Shown here in pieces: positions 9,192 to 17,415 of a stretch of DNA of 64,000 nucleotides. The stretch spans positions 1,302,001-1,366,000 of the forward strand of contig NZ_CP082284.1 of the NCBI RefSeq assembly GCF_019880225.1. Reading direction: 5' to 3'. The notes under the pieces are model-generated. The model was not told the origin of the DNA, did not search any database, and was given only the letters and a program-made list of their open reading frames with translations. This stretch comes from Halobaculum rubrum. Lineage in GTDB: Archaea > Halobacteriota > Halobacteria > Halobacteriales > Haloferacaceae. How positions within the stretch are numbered: position 1 is the stretch's first letter; the number at the start of each line of letters is the position of its first letter. Both the position numbers and the translations under genes were made by a program.

Positions 9192-9608
9192 ATGACATAC
9201 CGAACGACCGTCACGCGGCAGTTCGTCGCACAGCACTATCTCACCGTCCCCGACCCCGGTCCCGAGGGCGATCTTCACTCGCACGTCTTCTCCGTCGAGG
9301 CGGCCTTCGCGGGACCCTCGCTAAACGAGTACGACTACCTGGTCGACATCGACGACGTGCGCGCGGCGCTGGACGAGGCGGAGGAACGCTATCGCGACGC
9401 GACGCTGAACGACCTTCCGGAGTTCGAGGGGTACAACCCCAGCGTCGAACGGTTCGCGCGCGTCCTCCACGACCGGATCGCCCCGGCCGCCGCGGGCGGG
9501 TCCGCCGAGACGCTCCGCGTGACCGTCTGGGAGGACGACGAGGCCGCCGCCGGCTACGAGGGACCGATCGCCGGTACAGGCGTGGACGACGTCGTCGCCG
9601 ATGGCTGA
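9192..9608 (+). CDS. 6-pyruvoyl-tetrahydropterin synthase / QueD-like protein lacking the catalytic Cys
   Basis: A 138-residue T-fold protein related to 6-carboxytetrahydropterin synthase (QueD). The zinc-site histidines are present as Q-H15-Y and H29-S-H31, and the N-P-S-V-E-R-F-A and V-T-V-W-E-D-D...Y segments match the conserved C-terminal half. The nucleophilic Cys that normally sits four residues before the H-G-H pair is Glu25 here, and H-G-H has become H-S-H. The queuosine/archaeosine QueD reaction is therefore doubtful; a different pterin-like or regulatory role is inferred. It overlaps the next gene by 8 bp, so the two are translationally coupled. The ATG at 9192 is chosen because the upstream in-frame extension is Arg-rich and unlike the family. 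Confidence 0.8.
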   Translation: MTYRTTVTRQFVAQHYLTVPDPGPEGDLHSHVFSVEAAFAGPSLNEYDYLVDIDDVRAALDEAEERYRDATLNDLPEFEGYNPSVERFARVLHDRIAPAAAGGSAETLRVTVWEDDEAAAGYEGPIAGTGVDDVVADG

Positions 9609-10731
9609 GCCGCCGCCCGGGTCGTCAACAGCCGTCGACAGCGACGACGACCCTGCCGGCGACGGCCTCGCCGTCGCCCTCGTCGTCCCCGGCGACCCGG
9701 CCACGACCTCGGGGGGGTTCCGCTACGATCGCCGCCTCGTCGCCGGCCTCCGCGCGACCGGCGCGACGGTTCGCGTGTTCTCGGTGCCGTGGCGACGCTA
9801 TCCGCTCGCCGTCCTCGACGCACCCGGGCTCGCGACCGGGGTACCCGACCGACTGAGAGACGCCGACGTGGTCGTCGTGGACGAACTCGCCCATGCCAGC
9901 ACGTGGGGGCTCGTCCGCCGGCTCCGCCGCGGCGGCACGCCCGTCGTCGCGCTGGTGCATCACCTCCGGCGCGCCGAAGGGGACCGGCTCGCGCCGGTCG
10001 CGGCGCGGCTGGAACGGCTCTTTCTCGCTGGGAGTTCGGCCGCCGTCTGCGTGAGCGACCCGACCGAACGCGACGTGAGGTCCCTCGTCGACGGCATCCG
10101 AACCCACGTCGCGCCCCCGCCGGCCGACCAGTTCGACCCCGCGGTGGTGCCAGCCGACGTGGACCGCCGCGCCCGCGAGGACCCGTTCCGAATCGTCTCG
10201 CTCGGATCGCTCGTCCCCCGGAAGGGACATCCGACGCTGCTGCGGGCGGTCGCCGGCGCCGACGCCGACTGGCGACTCGCCGTCGTCGGTCCCGAACCGG
10301 ACCCGGGCCACGCCCGCGAGGTGCGCGCGATCGCGGCCGACCTCGGCGTCGCCGACTGCGTGTCGTTCCGCGGGAAGTTGTCGACGGCCGACCTCGCTGC
10401 CGTCCTCCGGGAGTCGCACGTCCTCGCGGTTCCCTCCGAGCACGAGGGGTTCGGGATGGCGTATCTGGAGGGGATGGGCTTCGGCCTCCCGGCGATCGCC
10501 TCCGCGGCGGGCGGTGCGTCCTCGATCGTCACGGAGGGCGAGAACGGCTTCCTCGTCGACCCCGGCGACGTGGGAGGCGTCCGGGAGGCGCTCTCGGCGC
10601 TCACGGGCGACCGCGACCGACTGGCGCGGATGGGAACCGCGGCGCTCCGGCGCTTCGACGCCCACCCCGACTGGGCCGACACCGTCGCGGGCGTCCGGGA
10701 CTTCCTCGCGGAGGTGGCCGATGGAGGGTGA
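9601..10731 (+). CDS. Family 4 type glycosyltransferase (GT-B fold)
   Basis: A 376-residue cytoplasmic glycosyltransferase. The C-terminal half shows GT4 marks: S-L-G-S-L-V-P-R-K-G-H about residue 200, then A-V-P-S-E-H-E-G-F-G-M-A-Y-L-E-G-M-G-F-G-L-P around 277-298, containing the E-x7-E nucleotide-sugar site. The N-terminal half has the expected open acceptor domain. No membrane segment is present. Donor and acceptor are unknown. It lies between the Cys-less QueD-like gene (8 bp overlap) and a methyltransferase (11 bp overlap), so the three are probably made together. Confidence 0.88.
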   Translation: MAEPPPGSSTAVDSDDDPAGDGLAVALVVPGDPATTSGGFRYDRRLVAGLRATGATVRVFSVPWRRYPLAVLDAPGLATGVPDRLRDADVVVVDELAHASTWGLVRRLRRGGTPVVALVHHLRRAEGDRLAPVAARLERLFLAGSSAAVCVSDPTERDVRSLVDGIRTHVAPPPADQFDPAVVPADVDRRAREDPFRIVSLGSLVPRKGHPTLLRAVAGADADWRLAVVGPEPDPGHAREVRAIAADLGVADCVSFRGKLSTADLAAVLRESHVLAVPSEHEGFGMAYLEGMGFGLPAIASAAGGASSIVTEGENGFLVDPGDVGGVREALSALTGDRDRLARMGTAALRRFDAHPDWADTVAGVRDFLAEVADGG

Positions 10732-11647
10732 CGACGTGACGTATCTGGAGGCGGCGCGGACGGTCGACGGCCGCGCCCACAGCGACGCGGCGACCGACGC
10801 GTTCCGGGCGGCGCTGGAGCGACCGGCGCCCGGGGCGGACGAGGGGCAGGGGTCGGCGGATGGGGTCCGCGTGTTTGAGGCCGGCGCCGGCACCTGCGGA
10901 ATGGTTCGCCGTCTGCTCGCCGACGGCGCGCTGCCGGCGGGCGAGTGGCTCGCCGTCGACGCCGACGAGCGGGTGCTGTCAGCCGGACGAGATCGGCTGC
11001 ACGAGGCGGCACGCGAGGCGGGGTACGGAGTCGAAACCGAGGGGTCTGGACTGCTGCTCGATCTCCCCGACTTCGACGCGACGCTCCGCGTCCACTTCGC
11101 GGTCGGTGACGCTCGCGAGGTCGCCGACGACCGCGCCGGCGACTTCGACGGCGTGGTCGCGCGGTCGTTCGCGGACCTGCTGGCTCCCGACGACGTGCTC
11201 GCGCTCCTCCGGACAGCTGCCCCGGATGGCTGGTATCACCTGCCGCTCACCTTCGACGGCGAGACCCGGTTCGCGCCCGAGCACCCGGCCGACGACGCCG
11301 TGATCGACGCCTTCCACGGGACGATGCGCAACCGCGGGCGGGCGGCGACGCTGCTCGCCGGTCGGTTCCGGGAGGTCGGGACGCCACCGGCGGTCGACGC
11401 GCGCGCCGACTGGGTGATCGAGGGAACCTCTGACGGAGCGGGAACCCATGGGGGCGCCGCCTATCCGGCCGACGAGGGGACGTTCCTGCGGATCGTCCTC
11501 GAAACCGTCGTCGCCTCCGTGCGCGAGTCGGAAGCCGTGTCGGCGGCGACGCTGTCGGCGTGGACGGAGACGAGAACCGCGCAGTTGGAACGGGGAGCAC
11601 TCGGCTACGTCGCGGTGAACCGCGACCTGTTCGGGCCGGTTCCCTGA
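10721..11647 (+). CDS. SAM-dependent class I methyltransferase
   Basis: A 308-residue protein with SAM motif I as V-F-E-A-G-A-G-T-C-G-M-V-R-R-L near residue 50 and the acidic L-A-V-D-A-D-E strand end of motif II about 25 residues later, then a typical Rossmann core. The C-terminal 80 residues have no recognised domain. The ATG at 10721 overlaps the glycosyltransferase stop by 11 bp; a GTG at 10736 (M-T-Y-L-E-A-A-R) is an alternative start. The substrate is unknown. With its neighbours it suggests modification of a glycosylated small molecule or lipid, which is inference only. Confidence 0.83.
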   Translation: MEGDDVTYLEAARTVDGRAHSDAATDAFRAALERPAPGADEGQGSADGVRVFEAGAGTCGMVRRLLADGALPAGEWLAVDADERVLSAGRDRLHEAAREAGYGVETEGSGLLLDLPDFDATLRVHFAVGDAREVADDRAGDFDGVVARSFADLLAPDDVLALLRTAAPDGWYHLPLTFDGETRFAPEHPADDAVIDAFHGTMRNRGRAATLLAGRFREVGTPPAVDARADWVIEGTSDGAGTHGGAAYPADEGTFLRIVLETVVASVRESEAVSAATLSAWTETRTAQLERGALGYVAVNRDLFGPVP

Positions 11648-11689
11648 GTCGTCCGCGGGACGAACTGGCTGGGAGTCCGCGAGTCGGCG

Positions 11690-12118
11690 TCAGTCCTCGG
11701 TCTTGGTGATGTCGAGGTCGTCGATCTCGCCCTCGTGGAGCTTCGCGCCGTCCTGCGCGACCTGCCGGGCGAGCACGGCGCACTTGATCCGCATCGGGGA
11801 GATGTCGACGCCGAGCATCTCCGTGATGTCGTCGGTGTCCATCGCCTCCAACTCGTCGAGGGTCATCCCCTGCAGGCGCTGGGACAGCATCGACGCCGAC
11901 GCCTGCGAGATGGCGCAGCCGTCGCCCGAGAAGGCCATGTAGTCGATGGTCTCGTCGTCCTCCTCCAGGCGCACGTCGACGGTGATCGTGTCGCCGCAGG
12001 AGGGGTTCTCGCCCGTGTGGGAGAACGTGGCGTCGTCGAGTTCGCCGTGGTTTCGCGGGTTCTTGTAGTGGTCGAGTATCTGCTGTCGATACATGTCGGA
12101 GCCGCCGCCAATGCCCAT
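11690..12118 (-). CDS. sufU: Iron-sulfur cluster assembly scaffold (SufU/NifU-like)
   Basis: A 142-residue SufU-type protein that receives sulfur from SufS or acts as a scaffold for Fe-S clusters. The three conserved cysteines C41, C68 and C113 and the D43 ligand (S-C-G-D) are all present, in the order C-G-D, G-C-A-I-S, K-C-A. SufU proteins of this layout bind zinc and activate the cysteine desulfurase. The gene lies 162 bp downstream of sufS on the same strand. The start M-G-I-G-G-G-S-D-M-Y-R-Q is the usual haloarchaeal form; a second Met at residue 9 is possible. Confidence 0.93.
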   Translation of the reverse strand: MGIGGGSDMYRQQILDHYKNPRNHGELDDATFSHTGENPSCGDTITVDVRLEEDDETIDYMAFSGDGCAISQASASMLSQRLQGMTLDELEAMDTDDITEMLGVDISPMRIKCAVLARQVAQDGAKLHEGEIDDLDITKTED

Positions 12119-12280
12119 TGTTGTCTGTGGTTGGCGAGTGAGTCCGTTAAGCGTTCCGGGGACGGGGGTCCACGAGCGTCACGAAGAGTGGTCCGGGGGC
12201 GGCCACAGGGGAGTGATCGGGGGTGGGAATCGGGAGCGTAGCCCGGGCCGGTCGCGACGGAAACGATGGGCAGGCGGGAG

Positions 12281-13564
12281 CTACGCGAACAGCTGTCGCG
12301 CGTCGTCGACCGCCTCGACCAGTTTGTCGATCTCCTCGCGGGTGTTGTAGATATAGAAGCTCGCGCGGGCGCTGGCTGCGACCCCGAGCTTGTCGTGCAG
12401 CGGCTGGGTGCAGTGGTCGCCGGCGCGGACGGCGACGGCGTGGTCGTTGAGGATGCTGGAGAGGTCGTGGGCGTGGACGCCGTCGAGGTTGAACGCCACG
12501 AGCCCCGCGCGGTCGTCGCCCGGCGGCCCGTAGATGTCCACGTCGTCCTGTTCGGTGAGCCGATCGTAGGCGTACTCCGCGAGCAGCTGCTCGTGGGCGT
12601 GGACGTTCTCCATCCCGATGTCCTCAAGGTAGTCGATCGCCGCGTGGAGAGCGATCCCCTGCGCGATGACGGGCGTGCCGGCCTCGAACTTCCACGGGAG
12701 GTCCTCCCACTCGCTGTCCTCGAAGGTGACCTTGCGGATCATCTCGCCGCCGTAGAGGTACGGCTCCATCTCCTCCAGCAGGTGCTCCTTCCCGTACAGC
12801 ACGCCGATCCCGGTGGGGCCGCACATCTTGTGCCCCGAGAACGCGAAGAAGTCCGCGTCGATAGCGTCCACGTCGACGGGCATGTGCGGCACCGACTGCG
12901 CGCCGTCGACGAAGATCAGTCCGTCGTGGTCGTGGACGAGGTCCGCGAGTTCGGCGACGGGGTTCACCGTGCCGAGCGTGTTCGAGACGTGGACGACGTT
13001 CGCCATCGCGGTGTCGTCGTCCACGAGTTCGCGGGCGTGGTCCATGTCGAGGCGGCCGTCCTCGTCGACGCGGATGAACCGCACGTCGGCGCCGGTGCGC
13101 TTCCCGATCTGCTGCCACGTGACCAGCGAGGCGTGGTGCTCCATCTCGGTGAGGACGACGTTGTCCTCGGGCCCGAGTTCGTTGAGTCCCCACGCGTAGG
13201 CGACGAGGTTCTCCGCCTCGGTGGTGTTCTTCGTGAAGACGACCTCCTCGCGCCCCTCCGCGCCGATGAACTCGGCCACACGGTCGTGCGCGTTCTCGTA
13301 GGCGACCGACGCCTCCTGGCTCAGGTGGTGGATGCCGCGGTGGACGTTGGAGTTGTACGAGCGGTAGTAGTCGGCGATGGCGTCGACGACCGGGTCGGGC
13401 GTGTGACTCGTCGCCGCGTTGTCGAGGTAGACGAGCGGCTTCGTGTCCCCCTCGTCCTCGCCGGGGACCGTCACGTCGCCGCCGACCTTCCGCTGGAGGA
13501 TGGGGAAGTCCGCGCGGACGGCCTCGATATCGAGCGGATACGGTTCCTGCTCAGGCGCTTCCAT
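12281..13564 (-). CDS. sufS: Cysteine desulfurase SufS
   Basis: A 427-residue class V aminotransferase-fold enzyme that removes sulfur from cysteine for Fe-S cluster assembly. PLP is expected on K246 in S-G-H-K-M-C-G-P-T-G, and the active-site cysteine is C385 in R-A-G-D-H-C-T-Q-P, both in SufS (group II) positions. Further marks are Y-L-D-N-A-A-T-S near the start and E-H-H-A-S in the middle. It is followed by sufU, forming the minimal SufS-SufU pair; the SufBCD part of the system is not in this window. An acidic 30-residue N-terminal segment precedes the fold. Confidence 0.96.
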   Translation of the reverse strand: MEAPEQEPYPLDIEAVRADFPILQRKVGGDVTVPGEDEGDTKPLVYLDNAATSHTPDPVVDAIADYYRSYNSNVHRGIHHLSQEASVAYENAHDRVAEFIGAEGREEVVFTKNTTEAENLVAYAWGLNELGPEDNVVLTEMEHHASLVTWQQIGKRTGADVRFIRVDEDGRLDMDHARELVDDDTAMANVVHVSNTLGTVNPVAELADLVHDHDGLIFVDGAQSVPHMPVDVDAIDADFFAFSGHKMCGPTGIGVLYGKEHLLEEMEPYLYGGEMIRKVTFEDSEWEDLPWKFEAGTPVIAQGIALHAAIDYLEDIGMENVHAHEQLLAEYAYDRLTEQDDVDIYGPPGDDRAGLVAFNLDGVHAHDLSSILNDHAVAVRAGDHCTQPLHDKLGVAASARASFYIYNTREEIDKLVEAVDDARQLFA

Positions 13565-13669
13565 TACCCGATATGAGGGGTCGGAGGGGTAACATCCCTT
13601 CGGTCGTTCGGGGGGTTCGTACCCGAAACCGGCTACGAGTCGCCGCCAGTCCTGAAGACCGGTGGCGGG

Positions 13670-14038
13670 TCAGAGCCAGAGCAGTTGCGCGTGTAACGTG
13701 TCGTCGACCTCCAGCACGCGGTCGGCGTCGATGACGCCGGCGTCGACGGCGACGCCGACGCAGTCGGCGCCCACGAGGTTCGCGGTGTCGGCGTCGTACA
13801 GCCCCTCGACGACCGCGTCGGCGTCGGCGGGTTCGGCCTCGTCGCCGCCGTAGAACGCCTCGGTCACCTCCAATCTCACCTCGCCGTCCTCGAACGTCTC
13901 GCCGAGCACGTCCGCGTCGCAGACCGCGACGAGCGTTCCCTCGGGCGTCTCGCGGCGCGAAAGCAGGAACGCCGCTTCCACGTCGCCGTTGGCGTGGCCG
14001 CCGGGGCCCGCGTCGTCGCCCCCGGCGTCGTCGCTCAT
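13670..14038 (-). CDS. DUF424-type small acidic protein
   Basis: A 122-residue protein. After a Gly/Asp-rich lead of about 25 residues, the core L-L-S-R-R-E-T-P-E-G-T-L-V-A-V-C-D-A-D-V-L-G matches the archaeal DUF424 family, small proteins found beside translation and ribosome-related genes but of unknown function. The end A-Q-L-L-W-L is also typical. Its ATG (14036-14038) directly abuts the stop codon of the TPR gene, so the two are very likely co-transcribed. No enzymatic motif is visible. Family assignment is from memory of the motif. Confidence 0.75.
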   Translation of the reverse strand: MSDDAGGDDAGPGGHANGDVEAAFLLSRRETPEGTLVAVCDADVLGETFEDGEVRLEVTEAFYGGDEAEPADADAVVEGLYDADTANLVGADCVGVAVDAGVIDADRVLEVDDTLHAQLLWL

Positions 14039-14908
14039 CTACAGGCCCCCGAGATCGAGGTCGTCGCCGCCGTCGCGGCCGCCGAGACCGCCCGGTCCGC
14101 CGCCGTCGCCGGAACCGTTCATCCCGCCGCCCATCGCGCCGGTCGCTCCCGCGCCGCCCTCGGCGTGCTCCTCGACCATCCGCTGTTCGGCCTCCTCGCG
14201 GATCTCCTCGGCGCGCTCGGCGGCCTGCTCGGCCTCGTCCTCGCGGCCGAGCTCGTCGAGCGCGCGCGCCTTCTCCTCGAGCACCTCGGCGTTGCGCATC
14301 CCCAGGCGGATCGCGTTGTCGAAGGCCGTGACGGCGTCCTCGAGCAGGCCGCGCTCGACGAGGAAGAACCCGCGGTTGTACCACGCCTGCGGGAAGCGTG
14401 GGTCGATCTCGACGGCGTTCTCGGCGTGTTCGAGCGCCTGTTCGCCCTGACCGTTCTCGTGGAGCGCGTACGCGAGGTTCGTCTCGGCGCTGGCGGCGTG
14501 TTCGGAGTCGTCGTCGATGCGCAGCGCCTCGCGGTAGGAGCCGATGGCCTCGTCCCACTCCTCCAGTTGCGCGTGGGCGACGCCCTTGTTCACCCACGCC
14601 TCCTGCTCGTCGAGGGAGTCGTCCTCGGCGAACTGGGCGGCGCGCTCGAACGTCTCGGTCGCCTCCTCGAAGCGATTGATCCCCATGTAGGAGAGCGCGA
14701 CTTCCATCAGGCTCTCCACGTCGACGCGATCCTTCGGGATGTTGCGCTCGTCGAGCAGGTCGGTGAGGACGCGCGTGTCGACCGGGTCGACCTGGGAGGG
14801 GTCCGCCTGCAGCTCCTCCGGGTCGAGAGTGAACTCCTCGTAGTCCTCGTCGAGGCCCTGCCCCTCTGAGAACTCGTGTGGCTTGCGTTCGGACTCGTCG
14901 TCGCTCAT
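14039..14908 (-). CDS. Tetratricopeptide repeat protein
   Basis: A 289-residue acidic soluble protein with at least four TPR units between about residues 60 and 225: helix pairs with the TPR pattern A-L-S-Y-M-G, A-W-V-N-K-G-V-A, A-Y-A-L-H-E-N-G and A-W-Y-N-R-G-F-F, each about 34 residues apart. The C-terminal 40 residues turn into Gly-rich, Met-containing low complexity (M-G-G-G-M-N-G-S-G-D-G-G-G). TPR arrays bind partner proteins; the partner is unknown. It is followed without a gap by the DUF424-type gene. Confidence 0.87.
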   Translation of the reverse strand: MSDDESERKPHEFSEGQGLDEDYEEFTLDPEELQADPSQVDPVDTRVLTDLLDERNIPKDRVDVESLMEVALSYMGINRFEEATETFERAAQFAEDDSLDEQEAWVNKGVAHAQLEEWDEAIGSYREALRIDDDSEHAASAETNLAYALHENGQGEQALEHAENAVEIDPRFPQAWYNRGFFLVERGLLEDAVTAFDNAIRLGMRNAEVLEEKARALDELGREDEAEQAAERAEEIREEAEQRMVEEHAEGGAGATGAMGGGMNGSGDGGGPGGLGGRDGGDDLDLGGL

Positions 14909-14982
14909 TGCTACGAGTTGGACCGTGTGGACGGATGTATGTTGCGCGTGCGGTTTTTGGTCCCCGACGACGACGCCCCCGT

Positions 14983-15543
14983 ATGCCGCGACTGTTCGTC
15001 TCGGTCGACCTCCCGGACCGGCTCGCGGACGCGTTCGCCGCCGTGCAGGAGCCCCTTCGCGACGTCGAGAGCCTCCGGTTCACCGACCCCGAGCAGGCGC
15101 ACTGCACACTGACGTTCCTCGGCGACACCGACGAGGCACGCGTCGGCGACGTGGCCGGGGTGCTGGAGGCCGCTGTCGCGGACGCCGACGCGAGCGCCTT
15201 CGAGCTCGAAGTGGGCGGCGTGGGCGTCTTCCCGTCGACCGACTATATCAGCGTGATCTGGGTCGGCGTGCGTGACGGACACGGCGCCACGGAGCTGACC
15301 CGGATCGCCGAGGCGGTCGAGCGCGAGACGGTCGCGCTCGGGTTCGACGAGGCCGACCACGAGTTCACGCCGCATTTCACCCTCGCACGGATGGACGACG
15401 CCCGCGGGAAGGGGCGGGTGCTGGAGTATCTGAACGAGGACCCGACGGTGGGACGGTTCGAGGTCGACGAGATCCGCCTCACAGAGTCGACGCTGACGAC
15501 CGACGGCCCCGAGTACGAGACGCGGGCGCGGGTGCCGCTGTAG
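14983..15543 (+). CDS. thpR: RNA 2',3'-cyclic phosphodiesterase (2H family)
   Basis: A 186-residue 2H phosphoesterase of the LigT/ThpR group, which hydrolyses 2',3'-cyclic phosphate ends of RNA and was linked to tRNA half-joining. Both HxTx motifs are present: H40-C-T42 and H130-F-T132. The ATG at 14983 is about 29 bp after a TATA-like tttttgg (14954), fitting a leaderless start, and gives the typical M-P-R-L-F-V-S-V-D-L beginning. It is divergent from the TPR gene. The tRNA-splicing endonuclease EndA, which generates cyclic phosphate ends, is encoded 45 kb away. Confidence 0.9.
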   Translation: MPRLFVSVDLPDRLADAFAAVQEPLRDVESLRFTDPEQAHCTLTFLGDTDEARVGDVAGVLEAAVADADASAFELEVGGVGVFPSTDYISVIWVGVRDGHGATELTRIAEAVERETVALGFDEADHEFTPHFTLARMDDARGKGRVLEYLNEDPTVGRFEVDEIRLTESTLTTDGPEYETRARVPL

Positions 15544-15633
15544 CGCCGCCGTCTCTCGGTTCCCTCGACGTTGGGTATCAGCTTCGATACGTCCGGCCAG
15601 TGGGTTATATGACGGGGACCCGAGCGGCCACGC

Positions 15634-17280
15634 ATGAACGTCTCTACGCTGCTACCGAAGCCGCTTCGACAGGGGATGTTGACCGAGGTCATGGCGGGGT
15701 ACGTGGTGTTGGCTACGCTCGGCGGCGGGCTCTCCGGAGGCGTCGCCGCCGTGCTCGGCTACCCGACGCTGCCCGTCCTCGTCGGCTGGGCCGCGACCAC
15801 CGCGCTGTTCGTCGGCGGAGGGTTCGTCATCTCGTCGGACCTCATCGGCGTCTCCAACGAGCTGACCGCCAGCGCCCGCTCGCTCGCGGCGGGAGACTTC
15901 TCCACGACGTTCGATCAGGACCGCGACGACGAGCTCGGCGACCTCAACGACGCGCTGTCGGACCTGAAGTCGTCGCTGCGCGAGCAGCTCGACGAGGCGG
16001 AGGCGGCCCGTGAGGAGGCGACAGAGGCGCGCGAGCGCGCCGAGGGCGTCGTCCGAGAGATGCGCACGGCGGTCGACGAGTACGAGCGGGCGTTCGCCGC
16101 CGCCGGCGACGGCGATCTGACGGTCCGGCTCGGCGCCGACACCGAGGAGGAGGCGCTGGCGGACCTCGAGGCGGCCGCGAACGGGATGCTCGACGGGCTG
16201 GAGTCGACAGTTGGCGCGGTGGATGCGGAGGCGCGCGCCGTCGACGCCGACAGCGGAGCGCTCGCCGACGACGTGACAGCCGCGGCGGACGCCATCGAGG
16301 AGGCGAGCGGCGCCGCCGACGACATCGCGACCGTTGCCGACGACCAGCGCGAGCGACTCGTCTCGGTCACGGACGACCTGAGCGACCTCTCGGCGACCGT
16401 CGAGGAGGTAGCGAGCCAGGCCGACGAGGTCGCACGCGAGGTCGACGACGCCGCGGAGCTGGGGGAGTCCGGACGAGCGGCTGCCAGTGACGCCGCCGAG
16501 GAGATGTCGGCCATCTCCGACGAGGTGGCGAGGGCCAACGAGGCGGTCGTCACCCTGGAGTCACGGATGGACGAGATCACCGAGATGGTCGAACTGATCG
16601 AGGAGGTCGCCGAGGAGACGAACCTCCTGGCGCTCAACGCAAACATCGAGGCGGCCCGCGCCGGGGAGGAGGGCGACGGCTTCGCGGTCGTCGCCAATGA
16701 GGTGAAGACGCTCGCCGAGGAGGCCGGCGACGCCACCGACGAGATCGCCGCCACCATCGACGAGGTGACCGACGCGACCGACGAGACGTCCGACCGGATG
16801 GGACGGATGAGCGATCGGATGGAGTCGGGCGCCTCGACCGTCGAGTCGGCCGTCGAGCGGATGGACGACCTCGCGCGCGCCGTCGAGGCCGCCGCCGACT
16901 CCGTCGACGCCATCTCGCGGGCGACCGACGATCAGGCCGCGACCGCCGAGTCCGTCGTCGCCGCCGCCGAGGAGGCGTTGGAGGCCGGAGAGTCGGTGAC
17001 CGATGCGGCCGAGCGCGCCGAGACCGCCAGCGGGCGCGGGCGCGACGCCGTCGCCGGCGCCGCCGACCGCGCGGAGGAACTGCGCCGGGAGGCCGAACGG
17101 CTCGGAGCGCGTGTCGAGGCGTTCGAGACCGACCAGGCCGAGGGAGCCGCCGCGGTCGACACCCGGGTTGGCGGCGGGAGGTCCGGCGGTGCGACCGCCG
17201 CCACCGACGGCGGCAGCGAGCACCCGATGGCGGGCGACGGTGACGACGAGAGCGAGTTCCGCTTCGGCGACACGCGATAG
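15634..17280 (+). CDS. Methyl-accepting chemotaxis-type transducer (Htr family)
   Basis: A 548-residue signal transducer. Two closely spaced N-terminal membrane helices (about residues 20-45 and 48-68) are joined by only a few residues, so there is essentially no external sensor domain. A HAMP-like segment follows (about 70-125), then a very acidic Ala/Glu/Asp coiled coil. The signalling hairpin that contacts CheA/CheW is intact: [18 protein letters not shown] around 330-347. With no ectodomain it probably senses a membrane or cytoplasmic cue or a partner protein. It is transcribed alone. Confidence 0.92.
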   Translation: MNVSTLLPKPLRQGMLTEVMAGYVVLATLGGGLSGGVAAVLGYPTLPVLVGWAATTALFVGGGFVISSDLIGVSNELTASARSLAAGDFSTTFDQDRDDELGDLNDALSDLKSSLREQLDEAEAAREEATEARERAEGVVREMRTAVDEYERAFAAAGDGDLTVRLGADTEEEALADLEAAANGMLDGLESTVGAVDAEARAVDADSGALADDVTAAADAIEEASGAADDIATVADDQRERLVSVTDDLSDLSATVEEVASQADEVAREVDDAAELGESGRAAASDAAEEMSAISDEVARANEAVVTLESRMDEITEMVELIEEVAEETNLLALNANIEAARAGEEGDGFAVVANEVKTLAEEAGDATDEIAATIDEVTDATDETSDRMGRMSDRMESGASTVESAVERMDDLARAVEAAADSVDAISRATDDQAATAESVVAAAEEALEAGESVTDAAERAETASGRGRDAVAGAADRAEELRREAERLGARVEAFETDQAEGAAAVDTRVGGGRSGGATAATDGGSEHPMAGDGDDESEFRFGDTR

Positions 17281-17415
17281 CGTCCGCGCGTCGGTCGGAG
17301 GAAACGGACGGCCTCGCGGGGGAGCGAGCGCGACGGCGCAGCCGAGCCGCTCGGGGGACGAGCCCCGGTTCGGGTCGGTGTCGCGTCCGGGGAGACGGCC
17401 GGCAGGCGTCTCAGT

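Noticed and set aside
15915-16913. A 332-codon Ser/Ala-rich minus-strand frame
   Set aside because: It is antisense to the transducer gene; the Ser/Ala/Arg composition mirrors the acidic coiled coil on the other strand.
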